Origin: an uncultured Pelagibacteraceae bacterium
GTDB lineage: Bacteria; Pseudomonadota; Alphaproteobacteria; Pelagibacterales; AG-422-B15
NCBI GenBank assembly: GCA_902613805.1
Contig: CACMIV010000001.1
Coordinates: 488,001 to 552,000 of the forward strand
Direction: 5' to 3'
Length of the DNA: 64,000 nt
The notes under the pieces are model-generated. The model made no database searches. It was not told the origin of the DNA and saw only the letters and a list, made by a program, of their open reading frames with translations. The translations under genes were made by a program, and so were the position numbers. The stretch's first letter is position 1. Each line of letters starts with the position of its first letter. Shown here piece by piece: positions 11,156 to 21,573 of the stretch.

Positions 11156-13837
11156 ATGCTGCAAAAAATTGAAAATTGGTTTTTTAAATTCCGTTTTTGG
11201 GTCCTTGCAAGTTTTGTATTGCTAACAGTTGTAATGGGCTATTTTGCAGTTCAAATCAGAATGGATGCGGGTTTTTATAAGCAATTACCAAGTAGCCATT
11301 CGTTTGTAAAAACATATTATGAGTATCAAAATGATTTAAGTGGCACAAACAGTATCACTGTTGCCTTAAGATCTACAAAGGGAGATATTTTTAATAAAGA
11401 GTATTTTGAAAAACTTTTTGAGTTGAACCAATCCATTAGGTATTTGCCTGGAGTTAATCAAGGTTCAATGCAATCGCTGTGGACTCCTAATGTAAAAGTA
11501 ATGCGCGTTACTGAAGAGGGATTTGAAAGCACGGAAGTTATACCCGGCAACCTAACACCAGAAAAATTAACTGATGATGAACTTAATAAAATTAAAGAGA
11601 GAATATTAACAGGGGGACATGTTGGTAGCATTGTATCAAATGACTTCACTTCATCATTGATTAAAGTTGAACTAACAGAGTTTAACAGAAAAACTGGTGA
11701 GAAATTAGATTACTTACAATTAGGTAAAGATATTGAGGAAATCAGAGATCAGTTCGAAAAGGGAATATATAAAGTTGAGATAACTGGTTTCGCAAAGATG
11801 ATTTCTGATATTGCTAGTGAAGCATACAACGTTGTAATCTTTTTTGCCTTAGCTTTTCTGCTTACTGTTCTAGCTGTTTATTGGTATTCACGATCATGGA
11901 CTCTGACTTTTCTTCCCCTTGTTTGTTCATTGACATCGTTAGTATGGCAATTTGGAATGTTAAAAATTTTAGGTTTTGGATTGGATCCTCTTGCAATTCT
12001 TGTGCCTTTCTTAGTATTTGCTATTGGTGTTTCACACGGAATTCAACAGGTAAATCAAATTACAAAAGAAGTTATAGACGGTCAATCAGCTGAGTTTGCT
12101 GCAAGGGCATCTTTCTCAAGATTGTTAGTTCCTGGTACAATGGCATTAATCACTGATTTAGTTGGATTTGGAACACTGATTCTGCTCCCAATTGGTATGA
12201 TACAGGAACTTGCAATTACCGCTTCAATTGGAGTTGCATTTAAAATTATCACAAACCTTGTTATGCTTCCACTTGCTGCTTCATATGCGCGGTACAATGA
12301 AAGTTTTGCTACCAGAGCACAATCTGCAATAACATATCGACAAAACTTAATGGGTTTTTTTGGTAAATTAGCTAAACCTAGACCTGCTGTAATAACATTA
12401 TCATTCAGTGCATTACTATTTGCTGGAGCTACATATTTAGCCAGTGAGAGACATGTTGGAGATCTTCATGCAGGCGCTCCGGAGCTACGAGCAGAAGCAA
12501 GATATAATCAGGACATCACAGAATTAACTAAAAGATATAATGTTACCACAGATGTATTAGTTGTTATAGCTGAAGTTGGAGCGGCTGTTGGTATCAATCC
12601 TTGTAGATCTGATGATGTAATGGCGGCACAGGATAACCTTCATTGGTATTTAGAAAATATCGAGGGAGTAACAAAAGTAATTTCTTTATCAAGTGTAGCT
12701 AAAAGAGCTTTAAGTGGTTACGCGGAGGGTAATCTTAAGTGGACGTATTTACCAAGAAATGAAAGAGCGTTAGCTTTTGCGACAAGCGTTGTAGACCCCT
12801 CAACAGGATTAATTAATGAAGCATGTTCTATTATGCCTATTTATGTTTTCACTAAAGATCATAAAGCGACAACTATTAGTCATATTATTGAAACTGTTAA
12901 ATCATATAATGACAAATATAGAGAACTTGATGAGTCAATTACTTGGAGAGTTCAGATACAAAAACCAACACAAGGTACTGACATAATCCCTTTTGCGGCT
13001 TTCTCAGGAACGACAACGCAACCATTAGACGTTCTTGGCTTAAAAAATCCTGCTGTATTCACTGATGATGAATTTACTGACTTTGCATATGAAAATGGAT
13101 TTAATAGTCGAAACCTCTGGGTTGGAAGTCTCGGAAACTATTATAGAGACATTGACTCATTTGATGAAAATGTAAATTTCAGAGTTAAAGATATTAAGCA
13201 ATCAGAACAAGTATTTAAAAAGTTTTTTGAAAATAACCCCGAATATTCAGATATCGTATTTGAGTCAGATGAAATTAAATATAGGCTTGCTAGTGGCACG
13301 GTTGGCATTCAGCATGCAACAAACGAAGTTATTGAAAAAGGCGAATTGCCAATGATGATCGCAGTTTATATTGTTATTATTATCTTAGTATTTACTACTT
13401 ACCTAGATTGGAGAGCAACAATATGTTGTACAGTGCCTCTTACTTTTGCAACCATGCTAGGCTATGCTTTTATGGAACTTGCACAAATTGGCCTAAAAGT
13501 CTCTACTTTACCGGTTATGGTTCTTGCAGTAGGAGTAGGTGTTGATTATGCATTTTATATATACAATAGACTCAATATGAGAATGAAAGAAGGGTTAGAT
13601 ATCACAGAAGCATTTGAGCATACTTTTGCTAATACTGGCGCTGCAGTAGTATTTACGGCTATTACTCTAGCAATCGGTGTTTCAACATGGTCATTCTCTG
13701 CTCTAAAATTCCAGGCAGATATGGGATCATTACTTACTTTTATGTTTATAATAAATATGGTTTGTGCGATGACTACACTACCTGCTCTTGCCGTTGTACT
13801 TGATAAATTATTTCCAAGAAAAAAAATTAATTCTTAG
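11156..13837 (+). CDS. MMPL-family RND exporter
   Basis: An 893-residue inner-membrane transporter built as two repeats. Each repeat has one leading membrane helix, a large periplasmic loop and a cluster of five helices. The first cluster is around residues 220-375 and the second around 730-885. The motif ILVPFLVFAIGVSHGIQQ in the first cluster and VMVLAVGVGVDYAFYIYNR in the second are typical of MMPL/RND proteins with sterol-sensing-like domains. Such proteins move lipids or other hydrophobic molecules using proton flow. Its last 11 bp overlap the convergent ABC ATPase gene. No membrane-fusion or outer-membrane partner is nearby. Confidence 0.85.
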   Translation: MLQKIENWFFKFRFWVLASFVLLTVVMGYFAVQIRMDAGFYKQLPSSHSFVKTYYEYQNDLSGTNSITVALRSTKGDIFNKEYFEKLFELNQSIRYLPGVNQGSMQSLWTPNVKVMRVTEEGFESTEVIPGNLTPEKLTDDELNKIKERILTGGHVGSIVSNDFTSSLIKVELTEFNRKTGEKLDYLQLGKDIEEIRDQFEKGIYKVEITGFAKMISDIASEAYNVVIFFALAFLLTVLAVYWYSRSWTLTFLPLVCSLTSLVWQFGMLKILGFGLDPLAILVPFLVFAIGVSHGIQQVNQITKEVIDGQSAEFAARASFSRLLVPGTMALITDLVGFGTLILLPIGMIQELAITASIGVAFKIITNLVMLPLAASYARYNESFATRAQSAITYRQNLMGFFGKLAKPRPAVITLSFSALLFAGATYLASERHVGDLHAGAPELRAEARYNQDITELTKRYNVTTDVLVVIAEVGAAVGINPCRSDDVMAAQDNLHWYLENIEGVTKVISLSSVAKRALSGYAEGNLKWTYLPRNERALAFATSVVDPSTGLINEACSIMPIYVFTKDHKATTISHIIETVKSYNDKYRELDESITWRVQIQKPTQGTDIIPFAAFSGTTTQPLDVLGLKNPAVFTDDEFTDFAYENGFNSRNLWVGSLGNYYRDIDSFDENVNFRVKDIKQSEQVFKKFFENNPEYSDIVFESDEIKYRLASGTVGIQHATNEVIEKGELPMMIAVYIVIIILVFTTYLDWRATICCTVPLTFATMLGYAFMELAQIGLKVSTLPVMVLAVGVGVDYAFYIYNRLNMRMKEGLDITEAFEHTFANTGAAVVFTAITLAIGVSTWSFSALKFQADMGSLLTFMFIINMVCAMTTLPALAVVLDKLFPRKKINS

Positions 13838-14756
13838 TTAATTTAAGAAATACATCTTCAAGTTTAGTCTCATTTATTGTTAAATCTTTAACCTGTATAC
13901 TTGATAATTGGAATGCATCTAAAATTTTATTGAAACTTATCTCGCTAGGTTTGTAATTAATTATTAGATTGTCACTATTTATTTCACATTCTACATCTAG
14001 CCTCATTATTGGATCTAGATTAAAATTTTTACTATCTAGTGAAACAATTATTTGCTTTCTGTCAATTAACGATTTTATATTTGATGTTGTATCCTTTGTT
14101 ATTAAACTACCATTGTCTATTATTGCAATTTCATTACACAACTCTTCTGCTTCATGTAAATAATGAGTTGTAATAATAATTGTCTTACCTTCATTATTTA
14201 ATTTATTTATATTTGCCCATAAATTTGCCCTAAGCTCAACATCAACCCCTGCAGTTGGTTCATCAAGAATCAGTATTTCAGGATCATGAACCATTGCTTT
14301 AGCTATAAGTAATCTTCTTCTCATACCTCCAGATAATGTTCTAGCGTAAGCGTGAGATTTATCTTCTAGTGCAAGAAGCTTTAGGATCTCATTGGTCCTT
14401 CTATTTTTTTTTGGAACACCAAATAATCCAGCCTGAATTTCTAGTAACTCGTATGGAGTAAAAAAAGGATCAATATTTAATTCTTGAGGAACTATACCCA
14501 TTAATTTTTTTACATCTTTTAAATTTTCATCATGACTCATGCCAAATATGTCGATGTGCCCAGATGTTTTTCTTACCAGATCAGCTAAAATATTAATAAA
14601 AGTTGATTTACCCGCACCATTTGGTCCTAGCAATCCAAATATCGAGCCTTTCTTTACTTGAAGAGAGATATTATTTAGAGCTGCTTTTTCATTTTTAGAT
14701 CCTAAGCCGTAAATTTTATTTAAATCTCTTACTGATATAGCGACATTGCTTGACAT
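13827..14756 (-). CDS. ABC-2 type transporter ATP-binding protein without adjacent permease
   Basis: A 309-residue ATPase with Walker A GPNGAGKST at 44-52, signature LSGGMRRRL near 145, Walker B ILILDEPTAGVD, and the H-loop TTHYLHEAEEL. The GMRRR signature and C-terminal extension of about 80 residues resemble the YadG/CcmA-like ATPases that energise ABC-2 exporters. No ABC-2 permease (YadH type) is next to it. Upstream is the small zinc-finger gene on the other strand, and downstream the gene overlaps the MMPL gene tail to tail. The permease must be encoded elsewhere. Confidence 0.88.
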   Translation of the reverse strand: MSSNVAISVRDLNKIYGLGSKNEKAALNNISLQVKKGSIFGLLGPNGAGKSTFINILADLVRKTSGHIDIFGMSHDENLKDVKKLMGIVPQELNIDPFFTPYELLEIQAGLFGVPKKNRRTNEILKLLALEDKSHAYARTLSGGMRRRLLIAKAMVHDPEILILDEPTAGVDVELRANLWANINKLNNEGKTIIITTHYLHEAEELCNEIAIIDNGSLITKDTTSNIKSLIDRKQIIVSLDSKNFNLDPIMRLDVECEINSDNLIINYKPSEISFNKILDAFQLSSIQVKDLTINETKLEDVFLKLTKN

Positions 14757-14818
14757 AAAAAAATAATAAATATTAGAAATAATAGTTTTTCAAAGTAATT
14801 TCTTGTATCATTCTGATT

Positions 14819-14995
14819 ATGAATTCTCCAGAAATAAAAAGTGAACAAAATAAAGATGTTGAATATGTAAATTCAAAAAAATTAAGCTGCGCTGGAGTTG
14901 AAGGTCCCTTAGGTCACCCAAAAGTATACCTTGATATGGGAGATGATAATCAGATCGTTTGTCCGTATTGTAGCAAACTATTCATACTTAAATAA
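14819..14995 (+). CDS. Small zinc-finger protein (zf-CHCC, NDUFS6-like), 58 aa
   Basis: A short gene of 58 codons that starts with ATG at 14819 and stops directly before the polA ATG. The protein has one cysteine (SCAG), a GHPKVYLDMG segment and a CPYCSKLFIL tail. This reproduces the C...GHP.V.L...CPYC pattern of zf-CHCC proteins. That family includes the mitochondrial complex I accessory subunit NDUFS6, and in Alphaproteobacteria small stand-alone versions are common. The zinc ligands would be C24, H33, C48 and C51. It appears co-transcribed with polA. Confidence 0.85.
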   Translation: MNSPEIKSEQNKDVEYVNSKKLSCAGVEGPLGHPKVYLDMGDDNQIVCPYCSKLFILK

Positions 14996-17812
14996 ATGGC
15001 AGAAAGAAATCACCTATTTTTGGTTGATGGATCAGGATATATTTTTAGAGCATATTATGCATTGCCACCACTATATCGAAAAAGTGATGGACTACCAACC
15101 GGGGCAGTGAATGGTTTTTGTAATATGCTTTATAAATTAATTGAGGATACTCACAAAAAAATTAGCCCGACACATCTAGCAGTAATTTTTGACAGTGCCA
15201 GAAAAACTTTTAGAAATGATATTTACAAAGAATATAAAGCTAATAGAGGTGATCCACCAGAGGACTTAATACCACAATTTAAAATAATTAAGGATGCTGT
15301 GAAAGCTTTTGGCATACCATCTATTGAATTAAGTGGTTATGAAGCAGATGATATCATTGCAACATATGCATCACTCGCAGAAAATAAAAAATGGAGCGTA
15401 TCTATAGTTTCCTCCGATAAAGATCTAATGCAAATTGTTTCAAATCAGGTGAAATTAATCGATACAATGAAAAATAAAACAATTGGCCCGAATGAAGTCC
15501 TTGAAAAGTTTGGTGTTGGTCCAAAAAATGTTATTGATGTTCAAGCACTGGCTGGTGATAGTTCTGACAATGTACCAGGTGCACCAGGTATTGGAATTAA
15601 AACTGCAGCGCAGCTTATTAATGAATTTCAGAGTATTGAGAATCTTTTGCAAAACTATGAGGAAATCAAACAGCAAAAGCGCAGGGAAACAATCAGGGAT
15701 AGTAGGGAAAATATCCTTATCAGCAAAGAATTAGTTACGTTGAAAAGGGATGTAAACAATATTCCAGCTCTCGACGATTTAGTTAAAAAAGAAATTTCTG
15801 TTAAGACTTTAGTTCCTTTTTTAGATGAGCTGGAGTTAAAGAAGTTATCTGAAAGGATAAGAAAAAAAAATCCAAATATAAAAATTACATCTAAAAAGCT
15901 AACAAGTACCAAAAAACTAAAAAATTTAAATGAGCAAATTGAAAAACCAGATGATAATTTTAAAAAATCGGTCAAAATTTCTAATTCCAAAACTTCTTAC
16001 AATTTAATAAATGATGAAAAAAAACTTAAAAAGCTGGTTAGCGAAATCTATGATGCGGGTGAATTTGTATATGATGTTGAAACAGACTCGCTCAATATAA
16101 TCGAGGCTAATCTAGTCGGCGTATCTTTTTGTTTTAACCAGAAAATTGCCTACTATATTCCGGTGCAACATGTTGATCATGATGAAAAGAAAATACAAAG
16201 CCAAATATCACTAAAAAGTTTTCTATCAATAATTGCCCCTTTAATGAAAGATGAGTCCATAATTAAAATAGGCCACAATATTAAATATGATAATTCAATT
16301 CTAAATAAATATGGAGTTGAAGTAAGGGGTTTTCACGACACCATGTTAATGTCTTATGTTCTCGATGCAGGAGTCAATCGGCATAATATGGATGAATTAG
16401 CCAATATTCATCTAAACAGAGAAACAATTAAATTTAAAGATATAGTTGGCAGTGGTAAATCACAGATTACTTTTGATAAAGTAAAAATTGATGACGCACT
16501 GAATTATGCAGCTGAAGATGCAGAAATAACTTATAAATTATATTTGTTTTTAAAAAAAAGAGTTCAACAAGAGAAAGGTAATTATATTTACACCAACATT
16601 GAAAGAGAACTAATTAATCCGATCCAATCAATGGAAACTAACGGAATTAAAGTTGATAAGAAATATCTAAATGATTTATCATTTCAATTTTCACAAAGAA
16701 TAGAGAAACTTGAAAAAAAAATATACAAGGAAACGGGTTCAAAATTTAATATTGGCTCTCCAAAACAATTATCTGAAATCTTATTTGAAAAATTAAAACT
16801 TAAGCCACCTAAAAAAACCAAAACTGGTGAAAAATCCACAGGTATTGAAGTTTTAGAAGATCTTGCATATGAAGGAAATAAAGTTGCTGATACAATTATT
16901 CAGTGGCGGCAAATCTCTAAATTAAAGAATACATATACAGATGCACTTCAAAACCATATTATAAAAAAAACAGGCAGAATACATACATCATTTGCTATGG
17001 CTTCAACTAATACAGGAAGACTGGCATCATCAGATCCAAACCTACAAAATATTCCAATAAGAACAGAGGAAGGGAAATCAATTAGAAAGGCCTTTATACC
17101 CGATCAAGGCTATGTGATGTTTGCTGCCGATTATAGTCAAATTGAACTAAGAGTTCTCGCACATATGGCTGACGTTGTACAACTAAAGGAAGCGTTTATA
17201 AATAATGAAGATATTCATCAAATTACCGCCTCAGAAATTTTCAATGTAAAACTAAAAGAAGTAGATAATGAATTAAGAAGAAAAGCCAAAGCAGTTAACT
17301 TTGGAATCATATATGGGATCTCAGCCTATGGACTTGCAAAACAGCTTTCAATATCAAATTATGAAGCAGGCGATTTTATAAAAAAATATTTTCAAAAATT
17401 TTCAGGAATCAAAGAATTTATGGATTATACGAAGGAGTTTTGTAGAAATAATGGTTATGTTGAGACGATTTGTGGACGAAAATGCTTTTTTCCAAGAATT
17501 AAGGACAAAAATTTTGCTCTTAGATCTTTTCAAGAAAGAGCAGCAATAAACGCACCAATTCAGGGCACTGCAGCTGATATTATTAAATTAGCCATGATTA
17601 AAATAAATGGTAAAATTAAAAATTCAAATGATTGTAAAATGCTTTTACAGGTTCATGATGAATTAATTTTTGAAATAAAAAAAAGTAAATTAGACCGCTT
17701 TAAAAAAATTATTATTGAAGAAATGGAAAATGCATTAATGCCCAAATTTGATTTTTCTGTACCTTTAGTAGTTGACCATAACCATGCTTTAAATTGGAGT
17801 GATGCTCATTAA
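14996..17812 (+). CDS. polA: DNA polymerase I
   Basis: A 938-residue polymerase with three domains. The 5'-3' exonuclease occupies about 1-290 (LVDGSGYIFRAYYALPP, YEADDIIA, GDSSDNVPGAPGIG). The 3'-5' proofreading domain (about 330-540) keeps its DxE metal pair in YDVETDSLN near 360, so proofreading is probably active. The polymerase domain has motif A ADYSQIELRVLAH near 710, motif B RRKAKAVNFGIIYG, and motif C VHDELIFE near 886. It removes RNA primers and fills gaps. Its stop overlaps the next start by one base (TAATG). Confidence 0.97.
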   Translation: MAERNHLFLVDGSGYIFRAYYALPPLYRKSDGLPTGAVNGFCNMLYKLIEDTHKKISPTHLAVIFDSARKTFRNDIYKEYKANRGDPPEDLIPQFKIIKDAVKAFGIPSIELSGYEADDIIATYASLAENKKWSVSIVSSDKDLMQIVSNQVKLIDTMKNKTIGPNEVLEKFGVGPKNVIDVQALAGDSSDNVPGAPGIGIKTAAQLINEFQSIENLLQNYEEIKQQKRRETIRDSRENILISKELVTLKRDVNNIPALDDLVKKEISVKTLVPFLDELELKKLSERIRKKNPNIKITSKKLTSTKKLKNLNEQIEKPDDNFKKSVKISNSKTSYNLINDEKKLKKLVSEIYDAGEFVYDVETDSLNIIEANLVGVSFCFNQKIAYYIPVQHVDHDEKKIQSQISLKSFLSIIAPLMKDESIIKIGHNIKYDNSILNKYGVEVRGFHDTMLMSYVLDAGVNRHNMDELANIHLNRETIKFKDIVGSGKSQITFDKVKIDDALNYAAEDAEITYKLYLFLKKRVQQEKGNYIYTNIERELINPIQSMETNGIKVDKKYLNDLSFQFSQRIEKLEKKIYKETGSKFNIGSPKQLSEILFEKLKLKPPKKTKTGEKSTGIEVLEDLAYEGNKVADTIIQWRQISKLKNTYTDALQNHIIKKTGRIHTSFAMASTNTGRLASSDPNLQNIPIRTEEGKSIRKAFIPDQGYVMFAADYSQIELRVLAHMADVVQLKEAFINNEDIHQITASEIFNVKLKEVDNELRRKAKAVNFGIIYGISAYGLAKQLSISNYEAGDFIKKYFQKFSGIKEFMDYTKEFCRNNGYVETICGRKCFFPRIKDKNFALRSFQERAAINAPIQGTAADIIKLAMIKINGKIKNSNDCKMLLQVHDELIFEIKKSKLDRFKKIIIEEMENALMPKFDFSVPLVVDHNHALNWSDAH

Positions 17813-18588
17813 TGTCAGAGGTAATTGTTCTTGTTACTGGAGGCTTTGATCCAATTCACAGTGGGCACATCGCATATCTAAAGGATGCAAAAAAATTAGG
17901 GGATAAACTTATTGTAGGAGTCAACTCTGATCAATGGTTGGTACAAAAAAAAGGAAGTCCTTTTCTTCCAATCGAGGAAAGAATTGAAATAGTATCAAAT
18001 TTATCTGTAGTGGATAAAGCGATTGAATTTACTGATGATGAATTAAACTCGGCATCTGATGCAATTCAAAAAGTAATAGATCAATATCCAGATAATAAAA
18101 TAATTTTTGCAAATGGAGGTGATAGAACCTCAGATAATATTCCTGAGATGGAAAAATTTAAAAATAATAAAAATGTAGAATTTGAATTTGGTGTTGGAGG
18201 AGATTTTAAAAAGAATTCATCTAGTTGGATATTAAAAAATTGGCAAGGACCACTTGAATACAGACCATGGGGCTGGTTTAGAATAATTGATGATAGTGAT
18301 GATCATAAAATAAAGGAAATACAGGTAAATCCAAATTCAAGACTTAGTTATCAGTCACATTCCAAAAGATCTGAAGTGTGGACAGTAATTAAGGGTGATG
18401 CAACTGTATTGATTGATGACAGTCAACATAATTTAAAAGTTAATAATTCAATTTTTATACCGGTAGGCAGTAAACATCGACTTGAAAACAATACTGATGT
18501 ACCGCTAAATATAATTGAAGTTCAGACAGGAACATACTTTGGTGAGGATGATATTGTAAGATATGAAGATGACTATCATAGAGAATAA
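17812..18588 (+). CDS. Nucleotidyltransferase-cupin fusion protein
   Basis: A 258-residue two-domain protein. Residues 1-140 form a cytidylyltransferase-like fold with GGFDPIHSGH (HSGH at 16-19) and PFLPIEERIEIVSNLSVVD, most like the heptose-1-phosphate adenylyltransferase half of HldE. Residues 149-258 form a cupin of the ManC/mannose-6-phosphate isomerase type, beginning RPWGWFRII, with likely metal residues H183, E188 and H222. Both domains point to sugar-phosphate activation, perhaps for a surface glycan, but this pairing is unusual. The gene is translationally coupled to polA. The substrate cannot be deduced. Confidence 0.75.
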   Translation: MSEVIVLVTGGFDPIHSGHIAYLKDAKKLGDKLIVGVNSDQWLVQKKGSPFLPIEERIEIVSNLSVVDKAIEFTDDELNSASDAIQKVIDQYPDNKIIFANGGDRTSDNIPEMEKFKNNKNVEFEFGVGGDFKKNSSSWILKNWQGPLEYRPWGWFRIIDDSDDHKIKEIQVNPNSRLSYQSHSKRSEVWTVIKGDATVLIDDSQHNLKVNNSIFIPVGSKHRLENNTDVPLNIIEVQTGTYFGEDDIVRYEDDYHRE

Positions 18589-18591
18589 TTA

Positions 18592-19863
18592 ATGAGATTT
18601 AATTCCCCATATTTCTATCTCGCCTTTTTTTTAATTTTAAATATTTTTAATTTTGTAGACAGAAATCTTTTAATTGCTTTTGCTCCACAAATAAAATCAG
18701 AATTTAATCTTACTAATGTTCAATGGGGATTACTTACAGGCGTTTACTTTCTTTTTTTTTATTCAGTATTCGGAATTTTCATGGGAGTACTTGGCGATAA
18801 ATTTAGCAGGATGAAAATTGCTGCTGCAGGTGTATTTTTATGGAGTTTAATGACTGCCGTAACTGGTATAGCAAAAAATTTCTCTCATTTAATTTTTGCC
18901 AGAGCCCTTATTGGGGTGGGTGAGTCGGCTTTAACACCAAACGCAATATCAATGCTTTCAGATCTTTTTAAGCAAAATCAAAGAGGAACAGCATCAGCAA
19001 TTTATTATTTAGGTATACCTTTAGGTGTTGGATACGGAATGTTAATTGCTGCATTTTTTGGCCCCATTTTTGGCTGGCGAGCAGTATTTATTTTTCTTGG
19101 TTTGATTGGTATGGGGCTTGGCATACTCACTTATTTTCTTTTTGAACCAATAAGGGGCCAATTAGATATAAACTTTGATAAAACCTCAAAACCAAATAGC
19201 ATTAAAGATATTCTGAGTATGACCAAATCTGCTCTCTATAACTCTAAATGTTTAGCATTTGTAATTATAGGAAGTATCTTTTTACACATACCTCTAGGGG
19301 CTGGAAACTTTGAGGTTTTGTGGGCAGTAAATGAAAGAGGTTTTACCGCAAGCTCTTATAACTCGTTGTTTGGTTTTTTATTTATAATAGGAGGAACGGT
19401 AGGTGCGCTTGCTGGAGGAATTTTATCAGATCGTTTAAGTCATTATTTTAAAGGCGGCGTAATGACTTTTTTAGTTATATCTTACATAATCTTAACTCCT
19501 TTAACTGTTAGTTACAGATTTATCAGTCCTGACTCATATTTTTTCTATTTTACACTTTTTTTTGTATCATTTAACGTTACTTTTTTTTATGGACCAGTAT
19601 TTGCCGCTGTTCAAGAGTTAACTCCAGTGAAAGTAAGATCGACGATGGTAGCTATTTTTATATTGGGAGTTAATATTATTGGAATGGGAGTAGGAAGCTT
19701 TTTTACTGGATATTTAGTGGATTATGTTTTCAACGATTTTTCTGCACCATATACATATTCATTGGTTTCGGTTGGCTTAACAGGTTTAATTGCAATCATT
19801 TGTTATTATCTTGCAAGTTTTAGCTACAAAGAAGATCTTGAGAGAGTTGTGGGACCTAATTAG
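18592..19863 (+). CDS. MFS transporter
   Basis: A 423-residue protein with twelve hydrophobic segments and the MFS loop motif [11 protein letters not shown] between helices 2 and 3, repeated as [11 protein letters not shown] in the second half. The SxLTxxQWGLLTG-like N-terminus and [19 protein letters not shown] resemble the ACS/spinster-like branch that moves organic anions or lipids. It begins 3 bp after the nucleotidyltransferase-cupin gene. Its 3' end overlaps pckA by 8 bp tail to tail. Substrate unknown. Confidence 0.82.
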   Translation: MRFNSPYFYLAFFLILNIFNFVDRNLLIAFAPQIKSEFNLTNVQWGLLTGVYFLFFYSVFGIFMGVLGDKFSRMKIAAAGVFLWSLMTAVTGIAKNFSHLIFARALIGVGESALTPNAISMLSDLFKQNQRGTASAIYYLGIPLGVGYGMLIAAFFGPIFGWRAVFIFLGLIGMGLGILTYFLFEPIRGQLDINFDKTSKPNSIKDILSMTKSALYNSKCLAFVIIGSIFLHIPLGAGNFEVLWAVNERGFTASSYNSLFGFLFIIGGTVGALAGGILSDRLSHYFKGGVMTFLVISYIILTPLTVSYRFISPDSYFFYFTLFFVSFNVTFFYGPVFAAVQELTPVKVRSTMVAIFILGVNIIGMGVGSFFTGYLVDYVFNDFSAPYTYSLVSVGLTGLIAIICYYLASFSYKEDLERVVGPN

Positions 19864-21436
19864 TCACTGGACCTGACGCAAGAATTTTGTCCTCTACATC
19901 AGACTCAAATTTTACAAAATTTTCAATAAACATTTTTACCAATTTTTTAGCTTGTTCATCGTATTCTGATGTATTACTCCAAGTATTTCTCGGATCTAAT
20001 ATAGCTTCATCAATTTCTTTAACTGTTAGAGGTACACTAAATCCAAAATTCTTATCTTTTCTCATCTGTGTATTTGAAAGTTCGCCAGATAGTGCAGCAT
20101 CAAGTAATCTTCGAGTATCTTTAATTGATATTCGCTTACCAACTCCATAAACACCACCTGACCATCCAGTATTTACTAACCAACAATCTACAGAAAATTT
20201 AGAAATTTTATTTTTTAGTAGATTTCCATATTCAATTGGATTTCTGGGCATAAAAGGAGCTCCAAAACATGTTGAGAATGTAGCCTGAGGTTCATTTGAT
20301 AGTCCAATTTCGGTGCCCGCTACTTTTGCAGTATAGCCTGAAAGAAAATGATACATTGCTTGTTCAGGAGTTAATTTTGCAATAGGTGGTAATATGCCGA
20401 ATGCGTCTGCTGTTAACATTATAATATTATTAGGGTGAGGTGCTTTTCCAGATTTTATTACTCCAGGTATATAATCCAACGGATATGCGCCTCTTGTATT
20501 TTCAGTGAGTGAGTTGTCATCAAGGTCTAAAAGACCATCATTATTCATGACTGCATTTTCTATAACTGTACCCTTCATTTGAGTTGTCTTATAGATTTCT
20601 GGCTCAGCATCTTTAGATAAACGTATCAATTTTGCATAACAACCACCTTCAAAGTTAAAAAGACCTTCATCTGACCAGCCATGTTCATCATCTCCCAATA
20701 AAGATCTATTTGGATCAGCACTTAGGGTTGTTTTTCCAGTTCCAGAGAGACCGAAGAAAATAGCTGAGTCTCCTTTTTCTCCAGAATTAACTGAGCAATG
20801 CATCGGCATTACTTTTTTTTCTGGCAATAAAAAATTTAGGAGAGTGAAAACTGATTTTTTTGTCTCACCTGCGTACTCAGTTCCAGCGATAAGTATTACT
20901 TTTTCTTTCAGATTTACTATTATCGCTGTTTCACTATTAGTACCGTGAAATTCAGGATTTAATTTGAGGCTTGGAAAGTTAATAATAGTATAGTCTGCAA
21001 CAAAGTTTTTAATCTCATCAGCTGTTGGTCTTACTAAAAGATGTCTTGCAAATAGACCATGCCAAGCGTATTCAGTAATAATTGAGACATTTAATGAATG
21101 ATTTCTGTCTGCTCCACCCATTAAATCATTTGAGAAAATTGACTTACCTTTTGCAAATTCCACAAATGAATTAGCTATTTTTTCGAATTTTTCTTCAGAA
21201 ATTGCTACGTTAGTGTCACCCCAATGAATTTTACTTTTACTATCATTTTCTTCTACAAAGAATTTATCATTTGCTGAACGTCCTGTGTGCTTTCCTGTTT
21301 CAACAACTAACGCGCCGTGTTTAGATAACTTTCCTTCACCATTCTTATGAGATATTTCATATAGCTCCTCAGAACTTAAGTTACGGCTTACTTTAGAAGC
21401 ATTTTCTATAATTTGATTATTTAGTTGAATATTCAT
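19856..21436 (-). CDS. pckA: Phosphoenolpyruvate carboxykinase (ATP)
   Basis: About 526 residues when started at the ATG at 21436 ([16 protein letters not shown]); an upstream start at 21460 would add eight residues not typical of the family. It contains the kinase P-loop [14 protein letters not shown] followed by LLGDDEHGW, the GRSANDKF substrate-binding segment, and the HCSVN metal-site segment. It converts oxaloacetate and ATP to phosphoenolpyruvate, CO2 and ADP, the entry step of gluconeogenesis. Being divergent from chvI is the conserved alphaproteobacterial arrangement. Confidence 0.96.
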   Translation of the reverse strand: MNIQLNNQIIENASKVSRNLSSEELYEISHKNGEGKLSKHGALVVETGKHTGRSANDKFFVEENDSKSKIHWGDTNVAISEEKFEKIANSFVEFAKGKSIFSNDLMGGADRNHSLNVSIITEYAWHGLFARHLLVRPTADEIKNFVADYTIINFPSLKLNPEFHGTNSETAIIVNLKEKVILIAGTEYAGETKKSVFTLLNFLLPEKKVMPMHCSVNSGEKGDSAIFFGLSGTGKTTLSADPNRSLLGDDEHGWSDEGLFNFEGGCYAKLIRLSKDAEPEIYKTTQMKGTVIENAVMNNDGLLDLDDNSLTENTRGAYPLDYIPGVIKSGKAPHPNNIIMLTADAFGILPPIAKLTPEQAMYHFLSGYTAKVAGTEIGLSNEPQATFSTCFGAPFMPRNPIEYGNLLKNKISKFSVDCWLVNTGWSGGVYGVGKRISIKDTRRLLDAALSGELSNTQMRKDKNFGFSVPLTVKEIDEAILDPRNTWSNTSEYDEQAKKLVKMFIENFVKFESDVEDKILASGPVTN

Positions 21437-21532
21437 GATATGAGTTTGTGATAAAAACATATAATTACATTTATGTTAAGGACAAATATTTATAAACTTA
21501 ATATACCTGTTAGTTATATTTTTATGATTTTT

Positions 21533-21549
21533 TGCCATTTTAATGCCAT
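21533..21549 (+). promoter_or_regulatory. Direct repeat TGCCAT-N5-TGCCAT upstream of chvI, candidate response-regulator site
   Basis: Two identical TGCCAT hexamers at 21533-21538 and 21544-21549 are spaced by exactly 11 bp, one helical turn. They lie 24 bp before the chvI start in the pckA/chvI divergent gap. OmpR-class regulators such as ChvI typically bind tandem half-sites on one face of the helix, so this is a candidate autoregulatory or pckA control site. Binding is inferred only. Confidence 0.45.
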
Positions 21550-21573
21550 AACTCGTTATTAATAGATAGAAGT

